Part shown: piece after piece, positions 1 to 5,930 of the stretch
How the letters are laid out: the number at the start of each line of letters is the position of its first letter
Position numbering within the stretch: position 1 is the stretch's first letter
Assembly (NCBI GenBank): GCA_018433265.1
Contig: JAHDRO010000374.1
Coordinates: 1-8,455, forward strand
Source of the DNA: Bacteroidales bacterium
GTDB lineage: Bacteria; Bacteroidota; Bacteroidia; Bacteroidales; UBA932
Length of the DNA stretch: 8,455 nucleotides
Direction of reading: 5' to 3'
Program-made: the position numbers and the translations under genes
The notes under the pieces: generated by a model
The model's database searches: none
What the model was told of the DNA's origin: nothing
The model's input: the letters and a program-made list of their open reading frames with translations, nothing else

Positions 1-208
1 ATTTCAACTGTTCCTCACCGGAGGCAACAATAACAGTATTTTTGTTGATCCTGTAAGAATTAATACCCGGCACAGCTTTCACTGGTTCAGGGATAATAGA
101 GACTTTCAAATGCTTACTGTTAGAAGGCACCTGAGCCATAACAGGAGATAACGTTAAATTTGCCAAAACCATTGAACAAAAAGCAGCAAAACCCCATAAT
201 CTTTTCAT
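1..208 (-). CDS. N-terminus of a secreted beta-N-acetylhexosaminidase-like protein (GH20), partial
   Basis: Only the first 69 codons lie in the window; the gene continues past base 1. The start begins with Met-Lys-Arg, followed by a hydrophobic stretch of about 17 residues and a likely signal peptidase I site near PVMA-Q (residues 22-26), so export is expected. After it comes a segment reading VSIIPEPVKAVPG and then YRINKNTVIVAS. This matches the opening of the small domain that precedes the catalytic barrel in family 20 glycosidases, which remove terminal N-acetylhexosamines from glycans. The catalytic Asp-Glu pair would lie outside the window, so activity cannot be judged. The ATG overlaps the TGA of the upstream SRPBCC gene in an ATGA, so it is probably translated by coupling as the last visible gene of the pyrE operon. 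The family call rests on this short N-terminal match only. Confidence 0.62.
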   Translation of the reverse strand, partial: MKRLWGFAAFCSMVLANLTLSPVMAQVPSNSKHLKVSIIPEPVKAVPGINSYRINKNTVIVASGEEQLK

Positions 209-624
209 TTTTTATTTAAATTTAATTCCAATTCATTGGTAACTTTATCAACCAACTCCTTAAGCTTTCCACCCAGCATCATTTTCAACATGCCAGAGAG
301 TTCAGTTTCTAACTCAATCATCAACTCTGTCTCCCCTGTGCACTTTTCATCAAAAGTGATAAAAAAAACAAAAGGAAAAGGAGAATTTCCATACTGTTCA
401 TACTTAATAAGAGAAAAAGGCACCCTTTCAGCAACCTTAAGACCAATTTCAAATCCTTGAACCTTGGTAACAACAGTATCCTGAGTGGCAATTAGTTCAT
501 TACCTTTTAAAACATCAGCAGGAACACCCTTCGAAAAATTTGACAAGTCGGAAAACATTGCAAATAGAACTTCTGCAGGTTGATTAACCACAATCTTCCG
601 ACCCTTGATATTTGTACTGCTCAT
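205..624 (-). CDS. SRPBCC (START/polyketide-cyclase-like) family protein
   Basis: This is a 139-residue protein with no signal peptide or membrane segment, so probably cytoplasmic. The pattern fits a single small helix-grip SRPBCC domain. An early strand (KIVVNQPAEVLFAMFSDLSNF, residues 10-30) leads into the first helices, a central run of beta strands follows (about residues 45-110), and a long amphipathic C-terminal helix (about 111-135, GGKLKELVDKVTNELELNL) would close the cavity. Members bind hydrophobic ligands, but no catalytic residue or ligand can be assigned here. The gene lies 19 nt downstream of pyrE on the same strand and overlaps the next gene by 4 nt, so it is almost certainly cotranscribed. 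As I recall, pyrE followed by an SRPBCC gene with a divergent NUDIX gene is a recurring Bacteroidetes arrangement. The link to pyrimidine synthesis is unexplained and may only reflect shared transcription. Confidence 0.78.
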   Translation of the reverse strand: MSSTNIKGRKIVVNQPAEVLFAMFSDLSNFSKGVPADVLKGNELIATQDTVVTKVQGFEIGLKVAERVPFSLIKYEQYGNSPFPFVFFITFDEKCTGETELMIELETELSGMLKMMLGGKLKELVDKVTNELELNLNKK

Positions 625-643
625 ACAATCAATTCCCCCACTT

Positions 644-1276
644 CTACATCCCCCATGCCTCAGGACGATATCTCCACTGACGCAATGTCTCCATCATCTC
701 CTCCTTGATATAACCACACTTAAGAGCCTGTCCTATCAACATATCATAATTAGTCAACGTTCTCAACTCACAATTGGCATATTCGAAGGAGCGGCGCGCC
801 ACATCAAAATTGTATGAAAAAATCGCCACCATACCTAAAACGTTAGCGCCGCTCCTGTTTAAACAATTCACAGCCGAGAGAGAACTTGCACCGGTAGAGA
901 TAAGATCCTCAACCACTACAACTGAAGCACCATCAGGCAAGTAACCCTCAATCTGAGCACCTGTACCATGATCCTTTGGTATTGGGCGGACATAAATAAA
1001 AGGGAGATTAAGCATCTCGGCAACCAGAGCACCCCATGCAATAGCTCCAGTAGCAACACCGGCAATAACCTCAGCATCAGGATAATTTTCCTTGACCAGC
1101 CTAGTCAGATTGTCATATATTATCTTCCTCTGTTCAGGAAACGAAAGAATCTTCCTGTTATCACAATAAATTGGAGCTCTCCACCCCGAAGCCCACGTAA
1201 ACGGAGCATCAGGACTCAAACGAACAGCTTTGATGTCAAGTAGCAGCTTCGCTACAATTTCTTCAACTAAATCCAT
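644..1276 (-). CDS. pyrE: Orotate phosphoribosyltransferase
   Basis: The enzyme converts orotate and PRPP to orotidine 5'-monophosphate in de novo pyrimidine synthesis, as a cytoplasmic dimer. With the start at 1276 the protein has 210 residues, usual for the family. The PRPP-binding motif VVEDLISTGASS lies at residues 121-132. The mobile loop is VRPIPKDHGTG at 96-106, with Arg97, Lys101 and His103 matching the pyrophosphate-binding Arg, second Lys and His of the family; the first loop lysine is a proline. The N-terminal segment (SPDAPFTWASGWRAPIYCDNR, residues 21-41) is the typical orotate-site region. The reading frame stays open upstream to 1414, but those 46 codons run into the divergent NUDIX gene and have no family match, so the ATG at 1276 just after the promoter palindrome is chosen. 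It is the first gene of a leftward operon with the SRPBCC and GH20-like genes. Confidence 0.96.
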   Translation of the reverse strand: MDLVEEIVAKLLLDIKAVRLSPDAPFTWASGWRAPIYCDNRKILSFPEQRKIIYDNLTRLVKENYPDAEVIAGVATGAIAWGALVAEMLNLPFIYVRPIPKDHGTGAQIEGYLPDGASVVVVEDLISTGASSLSAVNCLNRSGANVLGMVAIFSYNFDVARRSFEYANCELRTLTNYDMLIGQALKCGYIKEEMMETLRQWRYRPEAWGM

Positions 1277-1285
1277 AATTTCAAG

Positions 1286-1303
1286 TATCTTTGTACAAAG
1301 ATA
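1286..1303. promoter_or_regulatory. Palindromic divergent promoter core between pyrE and the NUDIX gene
   Basis: The sequence TATCTTTGTACAAAGATA is a perfect 18-bp inverted repeat. Read on either strand its first eight bases are TATCTTTG, a match to the Bacteroidetes -7 consensus TAnnTTTG. The leftward copy would start pyrE RNA about 14 nt before its ATG at 1276, and the rightward copy would start NUDIX RNA about 28 nt before its ATG at 1328. No good -33 TTTG is present at 19-21 nt on either side; only T-rich stretches occur 22-25 nt away. It may therefore be a weak or activator-dependent promoter pair, or an operator for a dimeric regulator. A single polymerase could occupy only one direction at a time. 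Confidence 0.6.
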
Positions 1304-1327
1304 AAAAATCAATCCATATTTATATAA

Positions 1328-2011
1328 ATGTACAGTCTCTTCTTCAACAACCGGCGTATAATCATCTATTCTAAAAACGAACCAAAACAAAGAGATCAAA
1401 TAACTGTACAACATCTCTTAGAAGACCCTTCAACACTGCACTTCTTCCCAGGTAATGACCAAAAAACGGAAGAACTCCCTTTTCTTTTTACCAAACTCAC
1501 CAACATCGAGAAACTAATGATCTTGACTTCAGACCAGGAGGCCACACTTGATCAACTCTGCAAAAAACTCATTAAAATTACTGCAGGAGGAGGTTTAGTA
1601 ACAAATAACGAGGGAGAGCTGTTGCTTATATTACGCGACAACCTTTGGGATCTACCAAAAGGCAAACAGGAAGATGGAGAAGACATTGAGACAACTGCAT
1701 TAAGAGAAGTAGAAGAAGAGTGCGGCATAAAAGACCTGCAAATAAAAAATAAAATATGCGAAACTTACCATACCTACATGAACAGGGATAATAATCTCAC
1801 AATTAAATGCACACACTGGTATCACATGGAATATAACGGTAAAAAAACAAAGACAGTACCACAGAAAGAAGAAAATATCGAACAAATCGTCTGGATAAAA
1901 CCCGCAGAATTGCCTCAATATCTCAACAACACATACGAATCAATAAAAGAACTCTTTGCGGAGGCAACCACCCAACTCTCCATTTTCCAACCACAAACCG
2001 CTAAGAACTAA
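1328..2011 (+). CDS. NUDIX hydrolase with N-terminal extension
   Basis: This 227-residue cytoplasmic protein has a complete NUDIX box at residues 112-134 (Gly112, Glu118, Arg126-Glu127, Glu130-Glu131, Gly133), fitting GX5EX7REUXEEXGU without deviation, so Mg-dependent hydrolysis of a nucleoside-diphosphate-linked compound is expected. The strand-forming segment ITAGGGLVTNNEGELLLI and then WDLPKGK precede the box, as usual. About 80 residues lie in front of the NUDIX fold and resemble no domain I can name. The C-terminal part (VWIKPAELPQYL) is the normal end of the fold. Nothing visible fixes the substrate. The gene is divergent from pyrE and shares its palindromic promoter, suggesting a nucleotide-related role by context only. 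The ATG is supported by its position just downstream of the promoter. It ends 8 nt from the convergent LolA-like gene. Confidence 0.88.
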   Translation: MYSLFFNNRRIIIYSKNEPKQRDQITVQHLLEDPSTLHFFPGNDQKTEELPFLFTKLTNIEKLMILTSDQEATLDQLCKKLIKITAGGGLVTNNEGELLLILRDNLWDLPKGKQEDGEDIETTALREVEEECGIKDLQIKNKICETYHTYMNRDNNLTIKCTHWYHMEYNGKKTKTVPQKEENIEQIVWIKPAELPQYLNNTYESIKELFAEATTQLSIFQPQTAKN

Positions 2012-2019
2012 TCACACTC

Positions 2020-2721
2020 TCACCTCATGTCGCTCACTCTAAGCCCATTGTGCTTAGCAGTATCAAATCTGAAATGATCTTTGCCCCAAGGTTTCTTTTC
2101 TGAAAAAGAAGTAATATCCACAGTAACAACCTCACCACTCTTCATCACATAAACAATCCTCACAGGAGAATAGTTCCTTTTGTCAACCATCAACGATATT
2201 TTACTGTAACCCAGCCTTTTATTTATAGGGAAAAGATCTACTACCCACACAGGAACTTTATTGACGTTAGAGGACTTAACTTTCTCCGGGTAGGAGTAAC
2301 CTTTACCAAGCGAATAGAAAAAAGCCAATGGATTTTCAAGCAAATCCACCTGAGAAAGATCATTTTTCAAAATAATCACCTCATTATTAGCCACATTGTA
2401 GATCCATTTAGAATCACCGTCACAATAAAGAGACAAATCTTTATTATCCATTCTGTAGAAATCCTTTTGAGCCTGCACTGTACCCACACTCACCTGCCCG
2501 TCATAATTCATGGAAAAGCTCATTTCAAAGGCCGGCAACTGACTCAGTTGAGATCTGAACTGATTAATAATATTCTCGGTTTTCTCAGACTGCGATTGCA
2601 AATCTCCAACAAGAAAATTGGCAGAATTTGCAGAGTTTGAAGAAATAATAATAAAAGCTCCTGCAAAACCCAAACCGGCGACGACCAAATACCTTTTTAA
2701 CAAACCTTTAAATCTTAACAT
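2020..2721 (-). CDS. LolA-like outer-membrane lipoprotein carrier protein
   Basis: LolA-family proteins pick up lipoproteins released by LolCDE at the inner membrane and carry them across the periplasm. This 233-residue protein has a basic start (residues 1-10), a hydrophobic core (about 11-27) and a Ser/Ala/Asn-rich region around 28-35 where a signal peptidase I site is likely, so it should be periplasmic. The body fits the LolA fold as found in Bacteroidetes: an amphipathic first helix (about 46-62), an FYRMDN strand (88-93), the landmark DGDSKWIYNVANNEVII (101-117), then DLSQVDLLENPLAFF (121-135). No tRNA-independent promoter is evident. The ATG is only 9 nt beyond the 3' end of tRNA-Glu, and the next in-frame ATG would remove the signal peptide, so transcription probably starts at the tRNA promoter. 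A TTG at codon 7 is a possible alternative start. The symbol is withheld because paralogues in this group are common. Confidence 0.78.
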   Translation of the reverse strand: MLRFKGLLKRYLVVAGLGFAGAFIIISSNSANSANFLVGDLQSQSEKTENIINQFRSQLSQLPAFEMSFSMNYDGQVSVGTVQAQKDFYRMDNKDLSLYCDGDSKWIYNVANNEVIILKNDLSQVDLLENPLAFFYSLGKGYSYPEKVKSSNVNKVPVWVVDLFPINKRLGYSKISLMVDKRNYSPVRIVYVMKSGEVVTVDITSFSEKKPWGKDHFRFDTAKHNGLRVSDMR

Positions 2722-2730
2722 ATTCGTCAG

Positions 2731-2802
2731 TAGCGCATAGCAGAATCGAACTGCTATTTCAGGAATGAGAATCCCGCTTCCTAACCGTTAGAAGAATGCG
2801 CC
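2731..2802 (-). tRNA. tRNA-Glu (anticodon CUC)
   Basis: A full cloverleaf folds on the minus strand. The acceptor stem pairs 2796-2802 with 2732-2738: seven pairs, six Watson-Crick plus G1-U72. The D stem TTCT/GGAA closes an 8-nt loop AACGGTTA. The anticodon stem CGGGA/TCCTG holds the loop TTCTCAT with anticodon CTC at 2767-2769. The variable loop AAAT has four bases, and the T stem AGCAG/CTGCT closes the loop TTCGATT. The discriminator is A (2731) and no CCA is encoded, so the tail must be added enzymatically. Features known from E. coli tRNA-Glu recognition are present: U11-A24, U13-G22 with A46, C12-G23 with C9, absence of base 47, and A37. It decodes GAG. It lies between gltX, whose product would charge it, and the LolA-like gene, and has its own promoter. 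Confidence 0.97.
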
Positions 2803-2822
2803 CTATCTCGTAAAAAGTGCCG

Positions 2823-2854
2823 CAAAGGTAACTAATACAAATCAAATTTCAAAA
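2823..2854 (-). promoter_or_regulatory. Bacteroidetes-type promoter of tRNA-Glu (and LolA-like gene)
   Basis: Read on the minus strand, TTTTG at 2854-2850 is followed by exactly 19 nt and then TACCTTTG at 2830-2823, a close match to the -33 TTTG / -7 TAnnTTTG promoter of this phylum. Transcription would start near 2816, leaving about 14 nt before the mature tRNA 5' end for removal by RNase P. The -33 element lies inside the last codons of gltX, whose stop is at 2842-2844. Confidence 0.75.
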
Positions 2855-4407
2855 TTGCCCAGAATCTCTACAGCCCTTTCAATCCGCACAATACTCTCTT
2901 CCCGACCAATCACCTCACAAACATCAGCAACTGCCGGACCATTAGACACTCCAATAAGACAAAGTCTGACAGCATTCATAACCTTGCCCATGCCATACCC
3001 TTTCTCATGAATAAAATTCTCAAGACTCTCCTCAATCTTTGCAGAAACAAACTCTTTCTCTTCCAATTCACCCAGCACACCCACAACCTCCTTCATAATA
3101 GCAGGAACATCTTCTTTCCAGAACTTTCTAACTGAAGCTTCGTCATAAGATTTCGGCCTCAAAAAGAAAAACTTAGCCTTCTCCCACATCTCGTGAACAA
3201 AGTTGACACGAACCTTCATAATATCCACAATTCTCAGAGCCTTCTCCCAACTCACATCCATACCCAAAGAGTTCATAAAAGATGAGAAAAGTTCTGCAAG
3301 CTCCTCATTGCTCTTCCTCACAAGATACTGATGGTTAAACCATTTAGCCTTCTCAGGATCAAATCTGGCACCAGCCTTACTCACCCTGTCCAAAGAGAAC
3401 AGCCCAATAAGCTCATCCATAGAAAATATCTCCTGCTCTGTCCCGGGATTCCATCCCAGAAGAGCAAGAAGATTGACAAAAGCCTCCGGGAAATAGCCGT
3501 CCTCCCTGTACCCGCGAAAAATCTCACCATCAGGCGATTTCCACTGCAAAGGAAAAACCGGGAAACCCATCTTATCGCCATCACGTTTACTAAGCTTGCC
3601 GTTACCGGCAGGCTTTAGCAACAAAGGCAGATGAGCAAACTCAGGCATCCTGTCAAGCCAACCAAAAGCTTTATAAAGCATCACATGCAAAGGCAATGAA
3701 GGCAACCACTCCTCACCCCTTATCACATGAGTTATCTCCATAAGATAATCATCAGTAACATTGGCCAAATGATACGTTGGCAACATATCGGAACTTTTAA
3801 AAAGCACCTTGTCGTCCAGAGTAGAAGAATTCACAACCACATCTCCCCTTATAAGATCTGACATATGAATCTCCTCATTCTCAGGCATCATAAAACGAAT
3901 TACCCACTGGTCTCCCCTTTCAATTCTTGCCTTAACTTCATTCTGAGAAAGCACAAGAGAAGTCTCCATCAAACCCCTAAGCTTATAATTATAATTAAAT
4001 GTTTCACCACGGGATTCAGCCTCCTTTCTCAACCTCTCCAGCGATTCTGCTGAATCAAAAGCATAATAAGCACGACCTGAATCAACCAACATATCTGCAT
4101 ACTGTCTGTAAATTCCTCTCCTTTCACTCTGCTTGTACGGACCATAACTGCCTCCCTCGGCAACTCCCTCATCAATCCTAATCCCGCACCAACTGAGAGA
4201 CTCATTGATATACTCTTCAGCACCAGGAACAAAACGTTGAGAATCTGTATCTTCGATCCTTAGAATAAAATCACCTCCATGCTTTTTTGCAAAAAAGTAA
4301 TTAAAAAGAGCTGTCCTCACCCCTCCTATATGCAAAGGTCCCGTCGGACTCGGAGCAAATCGCACTCTAACTCTTCTTTTTACAATATTTGAACCGTTGC
4401 TATCCAT
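2842..4407 (-). CDS. gltX: Glutamyl-tRNA synthetase
   Basis: This class I synthetase joins glutamate to tRNA-Glu using ATP in the cytoplasm, and in organisms lacking GlnRS also to tRNA-Gln. The 521-residue protein starts its Rossmann fold at VRVRFAPSPTGPLHIGG, with the HIGH-type signature HIGG at 26-29, followed by LRIEDTD, the tRNA acceptor-binding region, and the KMSKR-type loop KLSKR at 271-275. The remaining C-terminal part (about 330-521) is the helical anticodon-binding domain. An added stretch after KLSKR (GFPVFPLQWKSPDGEIFRGY) is, as I recall, also found in other Bacteroidetes enzymes. The start lies 23 nt after the stop of the PurF-like gene, so the two are probably cotranscribed from the promoter near 5880. 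The tRNA it would charge follows directly downstream. Confidence 0.97.
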   Translation of the reverse strand: MDSNGSNIVKRRVRVRFAPSPTGPLHIGGVRTALFNYFFAKKHGGDFILRIEDTDSQRFVPGAEEYINESLSWCGIRIDEGVAEGGSYGPYKQSERRGIYRQYADMLVDSGRAYYAFDSAESLERLRKEAESRGETFNYNYKLRGLMETSLVLSQNEVKARIERGDQWVIRFMMPENEEIHMSDLIRGDVVVNSSTLDDKVLFKSSDMLPTYHLANVTDDYLMEITHVIRGEEWLPSLPLHVMLYKAFGWLDRMPEFAHLPLLLKPAGNGKLSKRDGDKMGFPVFPLQWKSPDGEIFRGYREDGYFPEAFVNLLALLGWNPGTEQEIFSMDELIGLFSLDRVSKAGARFDPEKAKWFNHQYLVRKSNEELAELFSSFMNSLGMDVSWEKALRIVDIMKVRVNFVHEMWEKAKFFFLRPKSYDEASVRKFWKEDVPAIMKEVVGVLGELEEKEFVSAKIEESLENFIHEKGYGMGKVMNAVRLCLIGVSNGPAVADVCEVIGREESIVRIERAVEILGNFEI

Positions 4408-4430
4408 AACCTTTTAATAATTATCACATT

Positions 4431-5840
4431 CTAAAAATAACTTGAACCGTCCCAACAATGAGTACACAAACTCTCTTTAGGAATACCAATAGCTTCCACC
4501 AAATCATCCAATCTCTGAAAAACAAGAGAAGTAAGCCCCAAAGTTTTACGAATCTCCTCCACCATAGCCTTATATTTCTCTCCCGAAAAGTCAGAGTACT
4601 CTTTGAAATCAACCCCTTCCAACGACCCCTCTATTCTCTTAACGGCCTTGTGAGTAGCTAAATCAAGGCTCGATCTCGAACGACTGAAATTGATAAATTC
4701 GCACGGAAAAGTGAGTGGAGGGCAAGCAATCCTCATATTAATCTCCTTAATACCAGACTTAAGTAAATCTACAACATTATCTTTTAACTGAGTACCTCTA
4801 ACAATAGAATCATCGAGAAAAATACCGCACTTACCTTCAATAACCGCCCGGTTGGGAATAAGCTTCATCTTGGCCACCAACTCCCTCATATTCTGACTTT
4901 GAGGCATAAAACTCCTTGGCCACGTAGGAGTATATTTAGCATAAGGCCTTTTAAGAGGAATACCACTAACATGACTGTAACCTATGGCATGTCCTATGCC
5001 TGAATCCGGAATACCCGCCACGAAATCGGCTTTTACACAGTCCCTCCTTGCAAGAGCAGCTCCACATCTATAACGACACTCATCCACGTTAATCCCCTCA
5101 TAATAAGAAGGAGGATAACCATAATATACCCACAGAAAAGAACAGACCTGCATTCGTTCTCCTGGCTTACCCAACTGTTCACACCCATCTGCAGTAATTC
5201 TAACAACCTCACCAGGTCCCAAAAACCTCTCCACATCATAGCCCAAATTGGAGAAGGCACAAGTTTCAAATGCGGCAGCATAACCACTATCCTTTTTGCC
5301 AATAATCACAGGAGTCCTGCCAAGCTTGTCCCTCGCAGCTAAAATACCATTTTCTGTAAGAACAAGCATAGAGCAAGAACCCTTCACTCTCTCCTGCACA
5401 TTACGAATCCCGGAGAGAAAATCTTCTCCCTCAGCAATTAGCATAGCTATCATCTCTGTAGGGTTGACAGTCCCCTGACTCGTTTCAGAAAAAGTATGAT
5501 GTTTCTTGAGAAAATAATCCTCGATTTCATCTGAATTGACAATTTTGCTGACTGTAGCCACAGCAAACCTTCCCAAATGAGAATTCACGACAATAGGTTG
5601 AGCTTCGGTATCACTGATTACCCCAATACCGCTCTCACCAACAAAACCCCTAATGTCATTCTCAAACTTATTTCTGAAGTAACCATCCTCAAGACTGTGA
5701 ATCGCTCTTTGAAATCCCTGATTTCTATTGAAATAGGCAACCCCTGCCCTTTTCGTCCCCAAATGTGAATGATAATCAGTTCCATAAAAAACATCACTAA
5801 CACAATCTTCTTTGGAAACGCACCCAAAAAAACCACTCAT
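4431..5840 (-). CDS. PurF-like amidophosphoribosyltransferase paralogue lacking the glutaminase nucleophile
   Basis: Normal PurF makes phosphoribosylamine from PRPP and glutamine, the first step of purine synthesis. This 469-residue protein has the same two-domain layout: an N-terminal Ntn-type glutaminase-like domain (about 1-225) and a C-terminal phosphoribosyltransferase domain. The PRPP loop FLDDSIVRGT (341-350) is intact. Residue 2, always Cys in active PurF, is Ser here (codon AGT). Aligned by eye, the family's HRG, RYST, HNGN and SDSE segments read HLG (26-28), about VISDT (74-78), TVSK (96-99) and NPTE (126-129), so the glutamine and oxyanion-hole residues are gone too. Cys233, Cys380, Cys459 and Cys462 match in context and spacing the four Fe-S cluster ligands of the Bacillus-type enzyme. 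As I recall, Bacteroidetes carry this form beside a second, normal PurF. It may use ammonia, another amide donor or an N-terminal Ser, or be regulatory. It leads an operon with gltX. Confidence 0.87.
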   Translation of the reverse strand: MSGFFGCVSKEDCVSDVFYGTDYHSHLGTKRAGVAYFNRNQGFQRAIHSLEDGYFRNKFENDIRGFVGESGIGVISDTEAQPIVVNSHLGRFAVATVSKIVNSDEIEDYFLKKHHTFSETSQGTVNPTEMIAMLIAEGEDFLSGIRNVQERVKGSCSMLVLTENGILAARDKLGRTPVIIGKKDSGYAAAFETCAFSNLGYDVERFLGPGEVVRITADGCEQLGKPGERMQVCSFLWVYYGYPPSYYEGINVDECRYRCGAALARRDCVKADFVAGIPDSGIGHAIGYSHVSGIPLKRPYAKYTPTWPRSFMPQSQNMRELVAKMKLIPNRAVIEGKCGIFLDDSIVRGTQLKDNVVDLLKSGIKEINMRIACPPLTFPCEFINFSRSRSSLDLATHKAVKRIEGSLEGVDFKEYSDFSGEKYKAMVEEIRKTLGLTSLVFQRLDDLVEAIGIPKESLCTHCWDGSSYF

Positions 5841-5873
5841 TTAAATCAGAATTATAGATATTGGAATAATTTG

Positions 5874-5905
5874 CAAATGTACCCGAAAATGATAAAAAGC
5901 CCAAA
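5874..5905 (-). promoter_or_regulatory. Bacteroidetes-type promoter of the PurF-like gene and gltX
   Basis: On the minus strand TTTG at 5905-5902 is followed by 20 nt and TACATTTG at 5881-5874, matching the -33/-7 consensus. RNA would begin near 5867, giving a leader of roughly 27 nt before the ATG at 5840. The -33 element lies within 30 nt of the start of the divergent amrS gene, so transcription of the two could interfere. No equally good element faces rightward in the gap; TAAATTTA at 5914-5921 is one base off the -7 consensus but has no -33 partner. Confidence 0.68.
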
Positions 5906-5930
5906 AAAGATATTAAATTTACGCCCCGTT

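Noticed and set aside
968..1243. 91-codon rightward open frame opposite pyrE
   Set aside because: It is fully antisense to pyrE with no domain, signal or start context.
1277..1414. Upstream in-frame extension of pyrE by 46 codons
   Set aside because: It crosses the promoter palindrome and the start of the divergent NUDIX gene and resembles no OPRT sequence; the ATG at 1276 gives the normal family length.
2039..2057. Inverted repeat CTAAGC/GCTTAG near the NUDIX/LolA junction as a terminator
   Set aside because: The stem is only 6 bp with a 7-nt loop, lies inside the LolA-like coding region, and has no T tract on either side.
3331..3618. 95-codon rightward open frame inside gltX
   Set aside because: It lies antisense to well-conserved gltX codons and has no recognisable protein or promoter; it is a by-product of the coding strand's composition.
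5769..5930. Longer amrS start using ATGs at 5769, 5877 or 5889
   Set aside because: The first overlaps the 5' end of the divergent PurF-like gene, and none of the added residues match the family, whose similarity begins at the ATG at 5931. The ATG at 5889 remains a minor possibility.
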